Source: CBFGRU01 sp965651255
GTDB taxonomy: Bacteria; Planctomycetota; Phycisphaerae; Phycisphaerales; SM1A02
Assembly: GCA_965651255.1 (NCBI GenBank)
Contig: CBFGRU010000116.1
Location: forward strand, 1-9,736
DNA length: 9,736 bases
Reading direction: 5' to 3'
How positions within the stretch are numbered: position 1 is the first letter of the stretch; each line of letters opens with the position of its first letter. The notes under the pieces were generated by a model that was not told where the DNA came from, made no database searches, and was given only the letters and a program-made list of their open reading frames with translations. The position numbers and the translations under genes were made by a program. Shown here in pieces: positions 1 through 6,754 of the stretch.

Positions 1-99
1 CCCCGGAAGCCGATGCGTCCGGCGGGCAGCGGGATGGCGAACCCGTTCGGCAGGATGGACCCCGGTAAGGGGCGATTCGGGCACGCTGGGGATTGAGCG
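1..99. other. Unresolved fragment, possibly the end of a neighbouring gene
   Basis: Three frames stay open from the window edge. On the plus strand one frame ends at TAA 66-68 and another at TGA 94-96. On the minus strand, the frame that uses positions 66-68 as a codon reads protein-like text (LPNGFAIPLPAGRIGF) and has G or C at nearly every third codon position, but I find no ATG, GTG or TTG start for it before the epimerase gene. The stretch probably belongs to a neighbouring gene, but neither strand nor product can be decided from this much sequence. Confidence 0.2.
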
Positions 100-147
100 A
101 TGGGGGGGTGCGCACCGGGATTGATCGCCCCGCTACAATCGCGGCCA

Positions 148-1188
148 ATGGCTGCGCAAGGAAGTTCGACAATCAGTTCCCCTTCGCCGGCGCTCCGGAA
201 GCGGGTTGATGCGTACTTCAAGGATCGCCACGTCTGCATCACGGGCGGGGCGGGGTTTATCGGATCGCACCTGGTCGATGCCTTGGTGGATTGCGGCGCG
301 CGGGTGACGGTGCTGGATGATTTGTCGTTCGGCCATTTGGACAACCTCGCGGCACACTTGGATGCGGCCTCGCCACGGGTTCGGTTGATCAAGGCGTCGA
401 TTCTGGATGAGGCGGGATTGCGTGAAGCCGTTTCGGGGTGTGATGTGGTATACCACGAGGCGGCGCTGGGAAGTGTCCCGCAATCGGTGGAAAAGCCGCT
501 TGTGTATCATGAAGTGAACGCGACGGGAACGCTGCGAGTGCTGGACGCGGCAAGACAAGCGGGGGTGAGACGGGTGGTGTACGCCGCATCCAGTTCGGTG
601 TACGGCGATGGTGCGGAACTTCCGAAGGTGGAGACGATGAAGCCAGACCCGAGGTCGCCTTATGCGACCGCGAAACTGGCGGGTGAGCATTGGCTCGCCA
701 CGTGGGCGCATTGTTACGGAATCTCAACGTGTTCGCTGCGGTATTTCAACATCTTCGGCGCGAGGCAGCGTCCCGATTCGCAGTACGCCGCGGTGATTCC
801 GGCATTTGCGAAGGCGCTGCTCGAAGGGCGCCGGCCGAAAATCTACGGCGATGGATTACAAAGCCGCGACTTTACACACGTTTCCAACGTTGTGTGGGCG
901 AACCTGCTCGCTGGTGCCAGCGAACGCGAACTGAAGGGCGAGGCGATGAACATCGCGTGCGGCAGGCGGTACACGGTGCTTGATCTTCTCAACGCGATGG
1001 CAGATGCGCTCGGTGTCCCGGCGGAATACGAAGCATGCCCGGTGAGAACCGGCGAAGTGAAGCACAGCATGGCGTCGATCGAAGCGGCGCGGTCCGTGCT
1101 CGGGTACGAACCGATCGTCGAGTTCCACGAAGGACTGCGCGAAACCGTCGAGTGGTTTCGCCAGTCGCTCGTTGGGCGTTCGGCTTAG
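148..1188 (+). CDS. NAD-dependent UDP-sugar 4-epimerase, WbpP/TviC/WbgU-like (extended SDR family)
   Basis: This cytoplasmic enzyme most likely interconverts UDP-GlcNAc and UDP-GalNAc (or their uronates) for surface polysaccharide. Counted from the ATG at 148 it has 346 residues, about the family length. It shows the NAD-binding GGAGFIG at residues 33-39, an acidic VLDD after the second strand, the family signature ALGSVPQS at about 106-113, SSSVYGD at 148-154, the catalytic YATAK (Tyr172, Lys176), then LRYFNIFGARQ, AAVIP and GDGLQSRDF. From memory, the ALGSVP, LPKVE, FGxRQ and GDGxxSRDF string matches WbpP of Pseudomonas and TviC of Salmonella better than GalE. An in-frame ATG at 100 would add 16 residues. 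I prefer 148 because homologues begin near there, although neither start has a strong ribosome site. The stop overlaps the stop of the convergent gene. No polysaccharide cluster is visible around it. The exact sugar substrate is inference. Confidence 0.9.
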   Translation: MAAQGSSTISSPSPALRKRVDAYFKDRHVCITGGAGFIGSHLVDALVDCGARVTVLDDLSFGHLDNLAAHLDAASPRVRLIKASILDEAGLREAVSGCDVVYHEAALGSVPQSVEKPLVYHEVNATGTLRVLDAARQAGVRRVVYAASSSVYGDGAELPKVETMKPDPRSPYATAKLAGEHWLATWAHCYGISTCSLRYFNIFGARQRPDSQYAAVIPAFAKALLEGRRPKIYGDGLQSRDFTHVSNVVWANLLAGASERELKGEAMNIACGRRYTVLDLLNAMADALGVPAEYEACPVRTGEVKHSMASIEAARSVLGYEPIVEFHEGLRETVEWFRQSLVGRSA

Positions 1189-2162
1189 CGTCGAAGATTG
1201 CCGCTGGTTCGTTCCAGCCGGTAGACCGTTGGGAGCAAGAAGTTGCGGCCCCGATAGGTGAAGACGCTGCCGCTGATGAGGAGCGTCGCACCGGAACCGC
1301 CCCGGTGATACTCGCGCTGAAGACGTTCAAGGAGCAGGCAGGGCAGGAGCGTCATCGGGGGATCGGCGAGGCCGGTGGCATCGGCATCGAATACGAAGAC
1401 GAACGCGCCGGTTGCGTTCCGCGACAATCGGCCGCGACGATTGACAACGAGCGAGTTCTCTTCAATTGTCGCGCGACCGCCCCCGGTCGTGGCGGATGCC
1501 TCATTTGCCTCTTCTGGTACCCCTTCCAAAGCCCGCGGCAGAGTGACTTCTTCGCGCAGCGATTGGAGAATATCGGTGGCGGATTGGTTTCCGCGGGTGC
1601 CTTGTGCTTCATCACCCGCAGTGTCCGGCTGGTTTGCACGGGGCTCGGTGGGGCTTTCGCTGTAGCGATCGAGTTGGGCTGCGCCGATCGGAAGAATGTA
1701 GTTGCGATCTTGAAAGGCGTAGACCCGCGCATTCATTCGAAAGAGGACTTCAAGGTCGGTCGACTCCACGGTACGTTGCATCTGCTCAAGGGGAGTCGAT
1801 GGCAGAACAATGAATTGCGGCGGCGCACCGGTCGAACCGGTCTCGTCCGTCGAACGCTCAAGGATGAATACCCAGGTGCCCGTTTGGGGGTCCGGCCTGA
1901 GGAGACCGACAATATCAGTCAGGTAGCTTCCTTCGCGAAGCAATGCCGGAGCAGTGCGCGTACTGGGACCCCCCTGGTCGCGTGTCCGGGCGCTGATGGG
2001 CGCAACCCTGCGGTCGCTGGCAGCCCTTTCGGCTTCACGCTCAAGGTCACGGGCGGCCTGTGCAGTGGCGTCATCCTGCTGGGCGGCCAATGGAAGTGTG
2101 ATGACTGCCATCAGGGGTAGAACCACGGACAATGCAGCAATGACTCGAACGGCGTTGGCCAC
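1185..2162 (-). CDS. Secreted protein of unknown function with a duplicated domain
   Basis: The protein has 325 residues. The start is GTG at 2160-2162, preceded by GGAG seven bases upstream. A signal peptide spans about residues 1-27 (hydrophobic stretch ending LPLAA, followed by QQDD), so it is exported. Two copies of one domain lie at about residues 77-165 and 235-318. Each runs: a short strand (SYLTDIVGLL or SLVVNRRGRL), TG-hydrophobic-VF, a variable segment with PP, L-P, L-(E)-x-(M/L)-Q-R, a beta segment, then VYAFQDRNYILP or VFTYRGRNFLLP. A Glu/Ala/Arg-rich stretch (30-60) and an acidic, Gln/Asn-rich linker (166-234) separate the parts. I recall similar single-domain proteins in planctomycetes but can name no family or function. 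A 361-residue open frame on the opposite strand (1035-2120) is a shadow. The gene diverges from the lipoprotein gene at 2314. Confidence 0.8.
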   Translation of the reverse strand: MANAVRVIAALSVVLPLMAVITLPLAAQQDDATAQAARDLEREAERAASDRRVAPISARTRDQGGPSTRTAPALLREGSYLTDIVGLLRPDPQTGTWVFILERSTDETGSTGAPPQFIVLPSTPLEQMQRTVESTDLEVLFRMNARVYAFQDRNYILPIGAAQLDRYSESPTEPRANQPDTAGDEAQGTRGNQSATDILQSLREEVTLPRALEGVPEEANEASATTGGGRATIEENSLVVNRRGRLSRNATGAFVFVFDADATGLADPPMTLLPCLLLERLQREYHRGGSGATLLISGSVFTYRGRNFLLPTVYRLERTSGNLRR

Positions 2163-2313
2163 GGGCGGTCTCCGGCAACTCAGTACGGGCGACGGGTCAG
2201 CGGGTTCGCTGACGAACTGATCATGAAACGACCTCTGAGACTACCTTCGACCGACGAGGGGGACAAGCTGGAGCGGCCTCTGCGGATTTCAAGCGGAAGG
2301 CCCCGTCGGGCCG
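2163..2313. promoter_or_regulatory. Divergent intergenic region
   Basis: These 151 bases separate two genes transcribed away from each other, so they must hold promoters for both. No pair of boxes stands out. On the minus strand TTGTCC and TAGTCT lie 17 bases apart (about 2240-2268), a weak match. GGAAGG at 2295-2300 is the only ribosome-site candidate before the lipoprotein start and lies 13 bases away, further than usual. Confidence 0.35.
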
Positions 2314-3342
2314 ATGCTGGCAACGATGCAAGGGTTCCGCCGAGTGTGCTCGATCCTGTCGGCCATCACCGCCGTTCTTGCGATGAACGGGTGCGCTTCG
2401 TTGAGTGCTCCGTTCTCCTTCGAGGGTCCGCCCGGAGGTCGCGCTGCATCATTGTCGGATTCGAGCCGTCCCAAGCAACTGGTGGTGGTGATCGGTGAGT
2501 TTGAGAATCCGGGAAACAGTGCCACTGGCTGGCGTGACATCGGGTCGGGAATGAGTGAATCGATCGCGAAAGCGCTGGTGAACGATGCTCGGTTCGATGT
2601 GCGCGTTGATGAACGCTTCGCAAGCGAGGTCGCGGCGCTGGTGAATCGTGCTCCGGCTGCCCTCGTAGAACAACTGGGTGAGATTCGGCGACGCGCGGGG
2701 CATGTGGATCTGGTGCTGATCGGGAAGGTAACGGATTTTCATCACACCGCCGACGTTGGTCGGGAAACCAGCCGGTGGGGCATCTTCGGACCAAAAAATG
2801 AAGCGGTTGTCGCAGTGGATGTGACCATCATCGATCTGGCGACAGCACGAGTCGCCTCCGTGGATCAGATTGTGGGTACGGCCGGCGCTGGCAAGACCCC
2901 GACCGGCGAGTTGTATCAGAATGTTGCGTTTGGAAGTTACCTGTTCTGGGAAACTCCACTTGGGGGTGCGACCAAGCGCGCGGTGGAAGCAACCGCCGAA
3001 CGTCTGGCGCAAGTGGCTCCGCGAACGGTGACCGAAATGCGAATCGCGCGGCAGATCGGGCTTCGTGAGTTGGAAGTCATGGCGGGATCATCGCACGGAT
3101 TACAGCCGGGGCAGAAGTTTCATGTGTGTATCCCCGATGTTGATTCGGGAGCGATGATGGCGGTACGAGACCCACAGACCGGCATGGCGCTGGAAGCGCG
3201 CGTGACGCGCGTTCAACGCAGTACTGCACGAGTGTGGATGATTGGTCAGCCGCCCACTTCCCTTGATTATCGACGAGCCGTTCTACGGCGCGATGCGCCG
3301 CGCGAGCGACTCGCGGTTGAACCCGATCGAGAGCGTCGATAG
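2314..3342 (+). CDS. CsgG-like lipoprotein with a C-terminal DPxTG-type domain
   Basis: The protein has 342 residues. The N-terminus is a lipoprotein signal: basic RR, a hydrophobic stretch (about 11-25), then NGC with Cys27 as the likely lipidated residue; the lipobox is imperfect. Residues 55-235 follow the CsgG/curli-assembly fold pattern: LVVVIGEFEN, GSGMSESIAKAL, FDVRVDERF, VDLVLIGKVTDF, a long strand VVAVDVTIIDLATARV, and a final helix GATKRAVEATAERLAQ. The C-terminal part (250-312) contains GLQPGQKFHV and VRDPQTG, resembling the small beta domain often fused to CsgG-like proteins. True CsgG forms an outer-membrane secretion pore. Whether this protein does so cannot be told, because no csgE, csgF or curlin gene is in view. 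Start choice is between ATG 2314 and ATG 2326; 2314 is kept because it keeps a better signal peptide. It appears to be a single-gene unit followed by a tRNA gene. Confidence 0.75.
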   Translation: MLATMQGFRRVCSILSAITAVLAMNGCASLSAPFSFEGPPGGRAASLSDSSRPKQLVVVIGEFENPGNSATGWRDIGSGMSESIAKALVNDARFDVRVDERFASEVAALVNRAPAALVEQLGEIRRRAGHVDLVLIGKVTDFHHTADVGRETSRWGIFGPKNEAVVAVDVTIIDLATARVASVDQIVGTAGAGKTPTGELYQNVAFGSYLFWETPLGGATKRAVEATAERLAQVAPRTVTEMRIARQIGLRELEVMAGSSHGLQPGQKFHVCIPDVDSGAMMAVRDPQTGMALEARVTRVQRSTARVWMIGQPPTSLDYRRAVLRRDAPRERLAVEPDRERR

Positions 3343-3346
3343 TCAA

Positions 3347-3359
3347 CCATTCTCAATGG
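3347..3359 (+). terminator. Small hairpin after the lipoprotein gene
   Basis: CCATT and AATGG form a perfect five-base-pair stem around a three-base loop, five bases after the stop codon. A second four-base-pair stem (CGTC/GACG) follows directly. Neither is followed by a T tract, so this is at best a weak terminator. Confidence 0.2.
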
Positions 3360-3382
3360 GCGTCGCTGGACGTCATCGCTCA

Positions 3383-3411
3383 TTGCCCGGTCGATCGGGG
3401 TGGAATATGCT
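3383..3411 (+). promoter_or_regulatory. Sigma-70 type promoter of the tRNA gene
   Basis: The boxes TTGCCC (3383-3388) and TATGCT (3406-3411) are separated by exactly 17 bases. Transcription would begin near 3417-3419, five to seven bases before the tRNA, which is the usual arrangement for a tRNA gene with its own promoter. The -35 box keeps TTG and the -10 box matches four of the six consensus positions. Confidence 0.6.
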
Positions 3412-3423
3412 CCTGACTCTCCC

Positions 3424-3506
3424 GGCCGTGTGCCCGAGTGGACCAAGGGAGCGGATTGCAAATCCGTTGGCGTAAGCCATCGTGGGTTCGAATCCCACCG
3501 CGGCCT
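3424..3506 (+). tRNA. tRNA-Cys (GCA) with a long variable arm and a tRNA-Tyr-like body
   Basis: All four standard arms fold, plus a variable-arm hairpin. The acceptor stem is GGCCGTG (3424-3430) with CGCGGCC (3499-3505), containing one G-U pair. The D arm has CCC (3433-3435) with GGG (3447-3449). The anticodon stem is GCGGA/TCCGT (3451-3455/3463-3467), with loop TTGCAAA, so the anticodon is GCA at 3458-3460. The T arm is GTGGG/CCCAC with loop TTCGAAT. The discriminator base is T (3506), as expected for Cys; the 3' CCA is not encoded. The variable region is 14 bases (3468-3481) and forms its own hairpin TGGC-GTAA-GCCA, which makes this a class II tRNA. Ordinary tRNA-Cys is class I with a short variable loop. 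The D-arm text CCCGAGTGG and AAGGGAGC is typical of bacterial tRNA-Tyr (anticodon GTA). Structure is seen; Cys identity follows from anticodon plus U73; the Tyr-like origin is inference. Confidence 0.9.
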
Positions 3507-3735
3507 TTCTTTCGGGCGTCGTGCACTGACGACCGGTTGCCTGGAAAATGACGAATTACTTTGCACTTTCCAGAAGGTCCGAAAAACACGCAGACTCGCT
3601 TGTTGCCACGAGCAAGTGCGATTTCATCTTGACCGGGTGGGATTTGCGTGGTCTGATGCAGTGGTCCGGCAGCGGTGGGATGCTCACCAGGTGTGAGCAG
3701 ACGCTGTTCAGCGATCGGTGTGTTGGGGAAGGGTG
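3507..3735. other. Region between the tRNA gene and the FHA gene
   Basis: TTTCTTT begins at the discriminator base and may serve in tRNA 3' end formation. An imperfect inverted repeat GTCGT/ACGAC lies at 3518-3533 without a T tract. A second weak stem CGCTTG/CAAGTG lies at about 3597-3618. The right half holds a promoter candidate (separate entry). No convincing coding sequence is present. Confidence 0.5.
3629..3657 (+). promoter_or_regulatory. Candidate sigma-70 promoter of the FHA gene
   Basis: TTGACC (3629-3634) matches five of six bases of the -35 consensus. It is followed after exactly 17 bases by TCTGAT (3652-3657), which matches four of six. Transcription would start near 3664, giving a leader of about 70 bases before the ATG at 3736. 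Confidence 0.45.
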
Positions 3736-6447
3736 ATGCCTCACTTGGAAATCCGGAAGAAGGGCCGGAGACGATCTCGTTACTTCGTCTTCAACGGTGA
3801 AGTCGTCACGATCGGCCGTTCCAGCCGGAACGCGCTTGTTCTTCACGATAACGCGGTCAGTCGTGAACACTGTGTGATTGATCCCACAGTGCAGGGACCC
3901 ATCGTGCGCGACCTGAATTCGACGCGCGGGATTCAAGTGAATGAATCATCGGTTCTGGAGTCACCGCTGCAGGATGGTGACTGCGTGAGAATCGGGCCTT
4001 ATTCACTTTATTACCGGCTCGATGATGTCCCAGGATTTGGAGAGCGGCGAGTCGTGGCACCGAGCAATGGGAGTGCTCACTCGAACGGATCGCCAGTCGC
4101 CATTGCGCGAGCGGGTCGGGCGGAATCAATTGATGACGAAGAAGATGGTGATGAAGAATCTGGGCTGAACGACAAGTCTGCTGAGTTTGAACCAAGTGGC
4201 CCGGTCACCGGGGACGACACCCGTGATCACGAACCGGATACGGACTCAATGCTCTTGCTTCGCGCGGAACTTGCCGCCGTTCGACAAGAACTCGCGGATC
4301 GCGATGCAAGAGTGCAGGAGTTGGAGGCACTCCTGAACGATGTGCGCGCCGATTCCGATGAACAGCGCACTCAGTCCGCCGCGGCCCATGAAGCCGAATG
4401 CGAGGCCTTGCGCGAATCACTCAGGCAGTCCGGTAATGAGTTATTGGCGCGTGACCGGGAGATACAGCGACTTGCGCAGGAGCTTCGCACCCAGGAAAAA
4501 TTGGGGGAGGAATTCGAGCGAACCTTCCAGGTGACTGAACGCGAGACTGCACGGTTACGGCAACAACATGAGGCCGAGTCGAACAGTTTCCGGACTGCAC
4601 TGGAACAGGCGCGAACGGAAAAGGTGCAGATTGAGAAGGAGCTGGCGGCGTTTCAGGCGAAGCTGACATTGACTGCCGACCATGCCGGGGCGCTCGCTGC
4701 GAGCGAAAGCGAGAAAGCAGCGTTGGCAGAGCGCATTCGTGCGCTGGAAGAGCAGGTCACTGCTGCGGAGAAGAGAGCCGCGGAACTCCAGAAGTCCGCG
4801 TCGCTACAGCAGATTGAATCCGCGCGGGTAGCCCGCCAGTTTGAGGTGGACATCGAACAGGTGCAGCTTGAATTGGCTGCGCGGGCTGAACGCATCTCCG
4901 AGCTGGAAGCCGAACGAACTGCGGCAACGAGTGAACTTGAACAAGCAGTTGCTGAAGCGCGGTTGGCAGCAGAGCAGCGAGTGAAATCGTTGCAGGCCGA
5001 GATTGAGAACGCGCACGAGAGCCACAAGACGGAAATCGCCAAGCTTCGGTCGGAGATTGCAGACCGTGCATCGGCACACGAACGTGAGAAGCGGACTGGA
5101 CTGGAGTTGGATCGTGTGCGCGAAGAGTTCAAAGCAGTCGTCGCGCAGCATGCCGCGGAGCGCGATCGCCTCGAGAGCGAGTACGCCGAGTCAATCCGAT
5201 TGCTGGAAGAGAACCTTGCGAGTCGAAGCCGTGAGCTTCAGGATCGTACGGAAGAGTTGGCCACTCAGGTGCGTGCGCGAGAAATGCGAGAGGCCGAGGT
5301 CGTCCAGTTGGCGGGGCAGGTGAAACGCGCTGCCGATGAACACTCGGAGTCGGTGCGCGCACTGCGCGAGGAGTTTGCTGCCCGTGAAGCCGAGTGGGAG
5401 AAGAGCAGGCAACTTGACTCCGGGTTGCGGGAACGGATTTCCGAGTTGGAATCGCAGTTGCAGGAAGTCGAGACAGAACGCGATGAACTGTCCCGGCGCG
5501 CGAACGAGTTACAACGGAATCACGATGCCGAAACCGCCGCAAAGAAGGAGGCGGAGAAGAACTCAGCGTCATCTCTGGCTGAACGTGACGAACTCGCGAA
5601 TCAGGTACGCGAACTGCACTCACTGTTGACTGCGGCCAATGGTCGGATCGCTGAGTTCGAGTCGCGAGCAGTTGCTGACCATGATTCGCACCATCAGCTT
5701 CAGGTTCGGTTGGAATCGGTCGGCGAAGAGCGTGAGGCGCTGATCCGCAAGCTTCACGATGCGGAGCAGTCGATTCACGCAGCGACGGCACGTTCGTCCC
5801 AACTCGAGCGAGCCATCTCAGAACACCAGGCGTCGCAGCAGCAATTGGCGATTGAGAATTCGAATCTGGCGGACAAGATTGCGGAGCTGTCACAAGAGAT
5901 TGAGCGACTGCGGAACGCCGCAGAAGATCGACAGCAGCAGGAAAATGTAGCCGCGGCTGAAGGTTCGCGGGAGTTCGATGCACAGATGTCGGACCTGCAG
6001 GATTCGCTCCGTGATCGTGACGATGCACTCGCATCGCTTCGCGAGCGCATTTCTTCACTCGAGAAACGACGCGATGAGGCGATGGTGGATGCCCAATCGG
6101 CGCGGGCGACGGTCATCGAACTACGAAGAGATATCGCTCACCTCAAAGCTGCGTTGGATGAGAAGGATGAAGCCCTGAGCGCGATTCAGCGGGGTGACTA
6201 TGAGGAAGCAACACCAGCCACTCGGGGCGAACTGGCGACGGTCCGCCAAGGGGACCGACCGGGTGCCGTCAGGGCGGATGGGCGTGATCGGGAAGTCATG
6301 GCACAGATCTTCGGCGGTGGATCGAGTAAGCAGAGTTGGCGCACTTCTGTCGATCGTGATTGGGGATCAATCCTGTTTGGCGGTCTGGCGGCCCTGCTCG
6401 TCCTGGCGGCCGGCGCGGCAGGGGTCTATCTCTATCTTCAGAACTGA
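3736..6447 (+). CDS. FHA domain, long coiled coil and C-terminal membrane anchor protein
   Basis: The protein has 903 residues from ATG 3736, preceded by the purine-rich GGGGAAGGG; a GTG at 3718 would add six residues. Residues 1-95 form a complete FHA domain with the phosphothreonine-binding residues: GRSSRN (27-32), SREH (42-45), DLNSTRG (59-65), Asn69 and DGD (80-82). A hydrophilic linker with an acidic patch (about 131-170) follows. Residues 172 to about 820 are almost entirely charged heptad sequence rich in Glu, Arg, Ala, Leu and Gln, a very long coiled coil. A basic, Gly-containing segment leads to one hydrophobic helix at about 878-899 (from WGSILFGGLAALL), ending LQN. By this layout the protein is tail-anchored, with the FHA domain in the cytoplasm at the end of a long rod. 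FHA domains bind phosphothreonine, so a Ser/Thr kinase partner is expected, but none is in the window. The specific role is unknown. Its codon use and purine-rich coding strand fit a coiled coil, not transfer. Confidence 0.88.
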   Translation: MPHLEIRKKGRRRSRYFVFNGEVVTIGRSSRNALVLHDNAVSREHCVIDPTVQGPIVRDLNSTRGIQVNESSVLESPLQDGDCVRIGPYSLYYRLDDVPGFGERRVVAPSNGSAHSNGSPVAIARAGRAESIDDEEDGDEESGLNDKSAEFEPSGPVTGDDTRDHEPDTDSMLLLRAELAAVRQELADRDARVQELEALLNDVRADSDEQRTQSAAAHEAECEALRESLRQSGNELLARDREIQRLAQELRTQEKLGEEFERTFQVTERETARLRQQHEAESNSFRTALEQARTEKVQIEKELAAFQAKLTLTADHAGALAASESEKAALAERIRALEEQVTAAEKRAAELQKSASLQQIESARVARQFEVDIEQVQLELAARAERISELEAERTAATSELEQAVAEARLAAEQRVKSLQAEIENAHESHKTEIAKLRSEIADRASAHEREKRTGLELDRVREEFKAVVAQHAAERDRLESEYAESIRLLEENLASRSRELQDRTEELATQVRAREMREAEVVQLAGQVKRAADEHSESVRALREEFAAREAEWEKSRQLDSGLRERISELESQLQEVETERDELSRRANELQRNHDAETAAKKEAEKNSASSLAERDELANQVRELHSLLTAANGRIAEFESRAVADHDSHHQLQVRLESVGEEREALIRKLHDAEQSIHAATARSSQLERAISEHQASQQQLAIENSNLADKIAELSQEIERLRNAAEDRQQQENVAAAEGSREFDAQMSDLQDSLRDRDDALASLRERISSLEKRRDEAMVDAQSARATVIELRRDIAHLKAALDEKDEALSAIQRGDYEEATPATRGELATVRQGDRPGAVRADGRDREVMAQIFGGGSSKQSWRTSVDRDWGSILFGGLAALLVLAAGAAGVYLYLQN

Positions 6448-6519
6448 AAGGAAGTTGCTGGAGAAACACTTACCCGTTTGTGTCGTTACCGGACGTCGGC
6501 TCGGGGGGTATCCCGGGGA

Positions 6520-6540
6520 AACGTGCGCGATTAGCACGTT
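6520..6540 (+). terminator. Hairpin 73 bases after the FHA gene
   Basis: AACGTGC (6520-6526) and GCACGTT (6534-6540) are perfect inverted repeats around a seven-base loop. No T tract follows, so it may be a weak or factor-assisted terminator of the FHA transcript or an RNA-stability element. The pairing is seen; the role is inferred. Confidence 0.35.
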
Positions 6541-6598
6541 CATGCGAACCATCTTTCGATGGGTGACGAAACAGACTTGTAGTTCTTCGTGCTTGTTT

Positions 6599-6628
6599 TT
6601 GTCACGAGAAGAGGTACCTTGCTGTATT
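6599..6628 (+). promoter_or_regulatory. Candidate promoter of the NusG-family gene
   Basis: TTGTCA (6599-6604) matches five of six bases of the -35 consensus. After 18 bases comes TGTATT (6623-6628), which matches four of six. Transcription would start near 6635 and leave a leader of about 120 bases before ATG 6755. An alternative pair, TTGTTT with TACCTT, overlaps it. Confidence 0.35.
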
Positions 6629-6754
6629 CGTTAGACGCCAATGCCGATGTTGGGAAGCATCGGATGGAACTGTCAGCGAAAGGAAGAAGGTTTTCGCCGG
6701 TCATACCAGGGCTGTAAGCGGCGGGAACATAGGAAGAATGGGAAGCGGGGAAAA

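Larger units (their letters stand above)
6448..6754. other. Leader region before the NusG-family gene
   Basis: These 307 bases carry no convincing gene. The NusG frame could be extended upstream to ATG 6641, but the added 38 residues are basic, low in hydrophobic content and unlike the family. The region holds a seven-base-pair hairpin (6520-6540), a promoter candidate (6599-6628), and an imperfect inverted repeat around 6583-6614 (TCTTC...GAAGA) that flanks the -35 box. Local composition is more A/T-rich around 6570-6630, as expected for a promoter. Confidence 0.5.

Noticed and set aside
133..711. A 192-codon minus-strand open frame
   Set aside because: It is antisense to the epimerase's conserved NAD-binding and catalytic motifs, and its Arg/His-rich translation is not protein-like.
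1035..2120. A 361-codon plus-strand open frame
   Set aside because: It overlaps the epimerase in another frame and is antisense to the secreted protein, which has a signal peptide, a ribosome site and an internal domain duplication. The plus-strand translation has no family features.
3400..3736. Small open frames crossing the tRNA gene and the following gap
   Set aside because: They run through the tRNA structure, have no ribosome sites and show no family features.
5129..6058. A 309-codon minus-strand open frame
   Set aside because: It is the antisense shadow of the coiled-coil region. Its Pro/Arg/Ser/His-rich translation is typical of reading a Glu/Ala/Leu-rich gene backwards.
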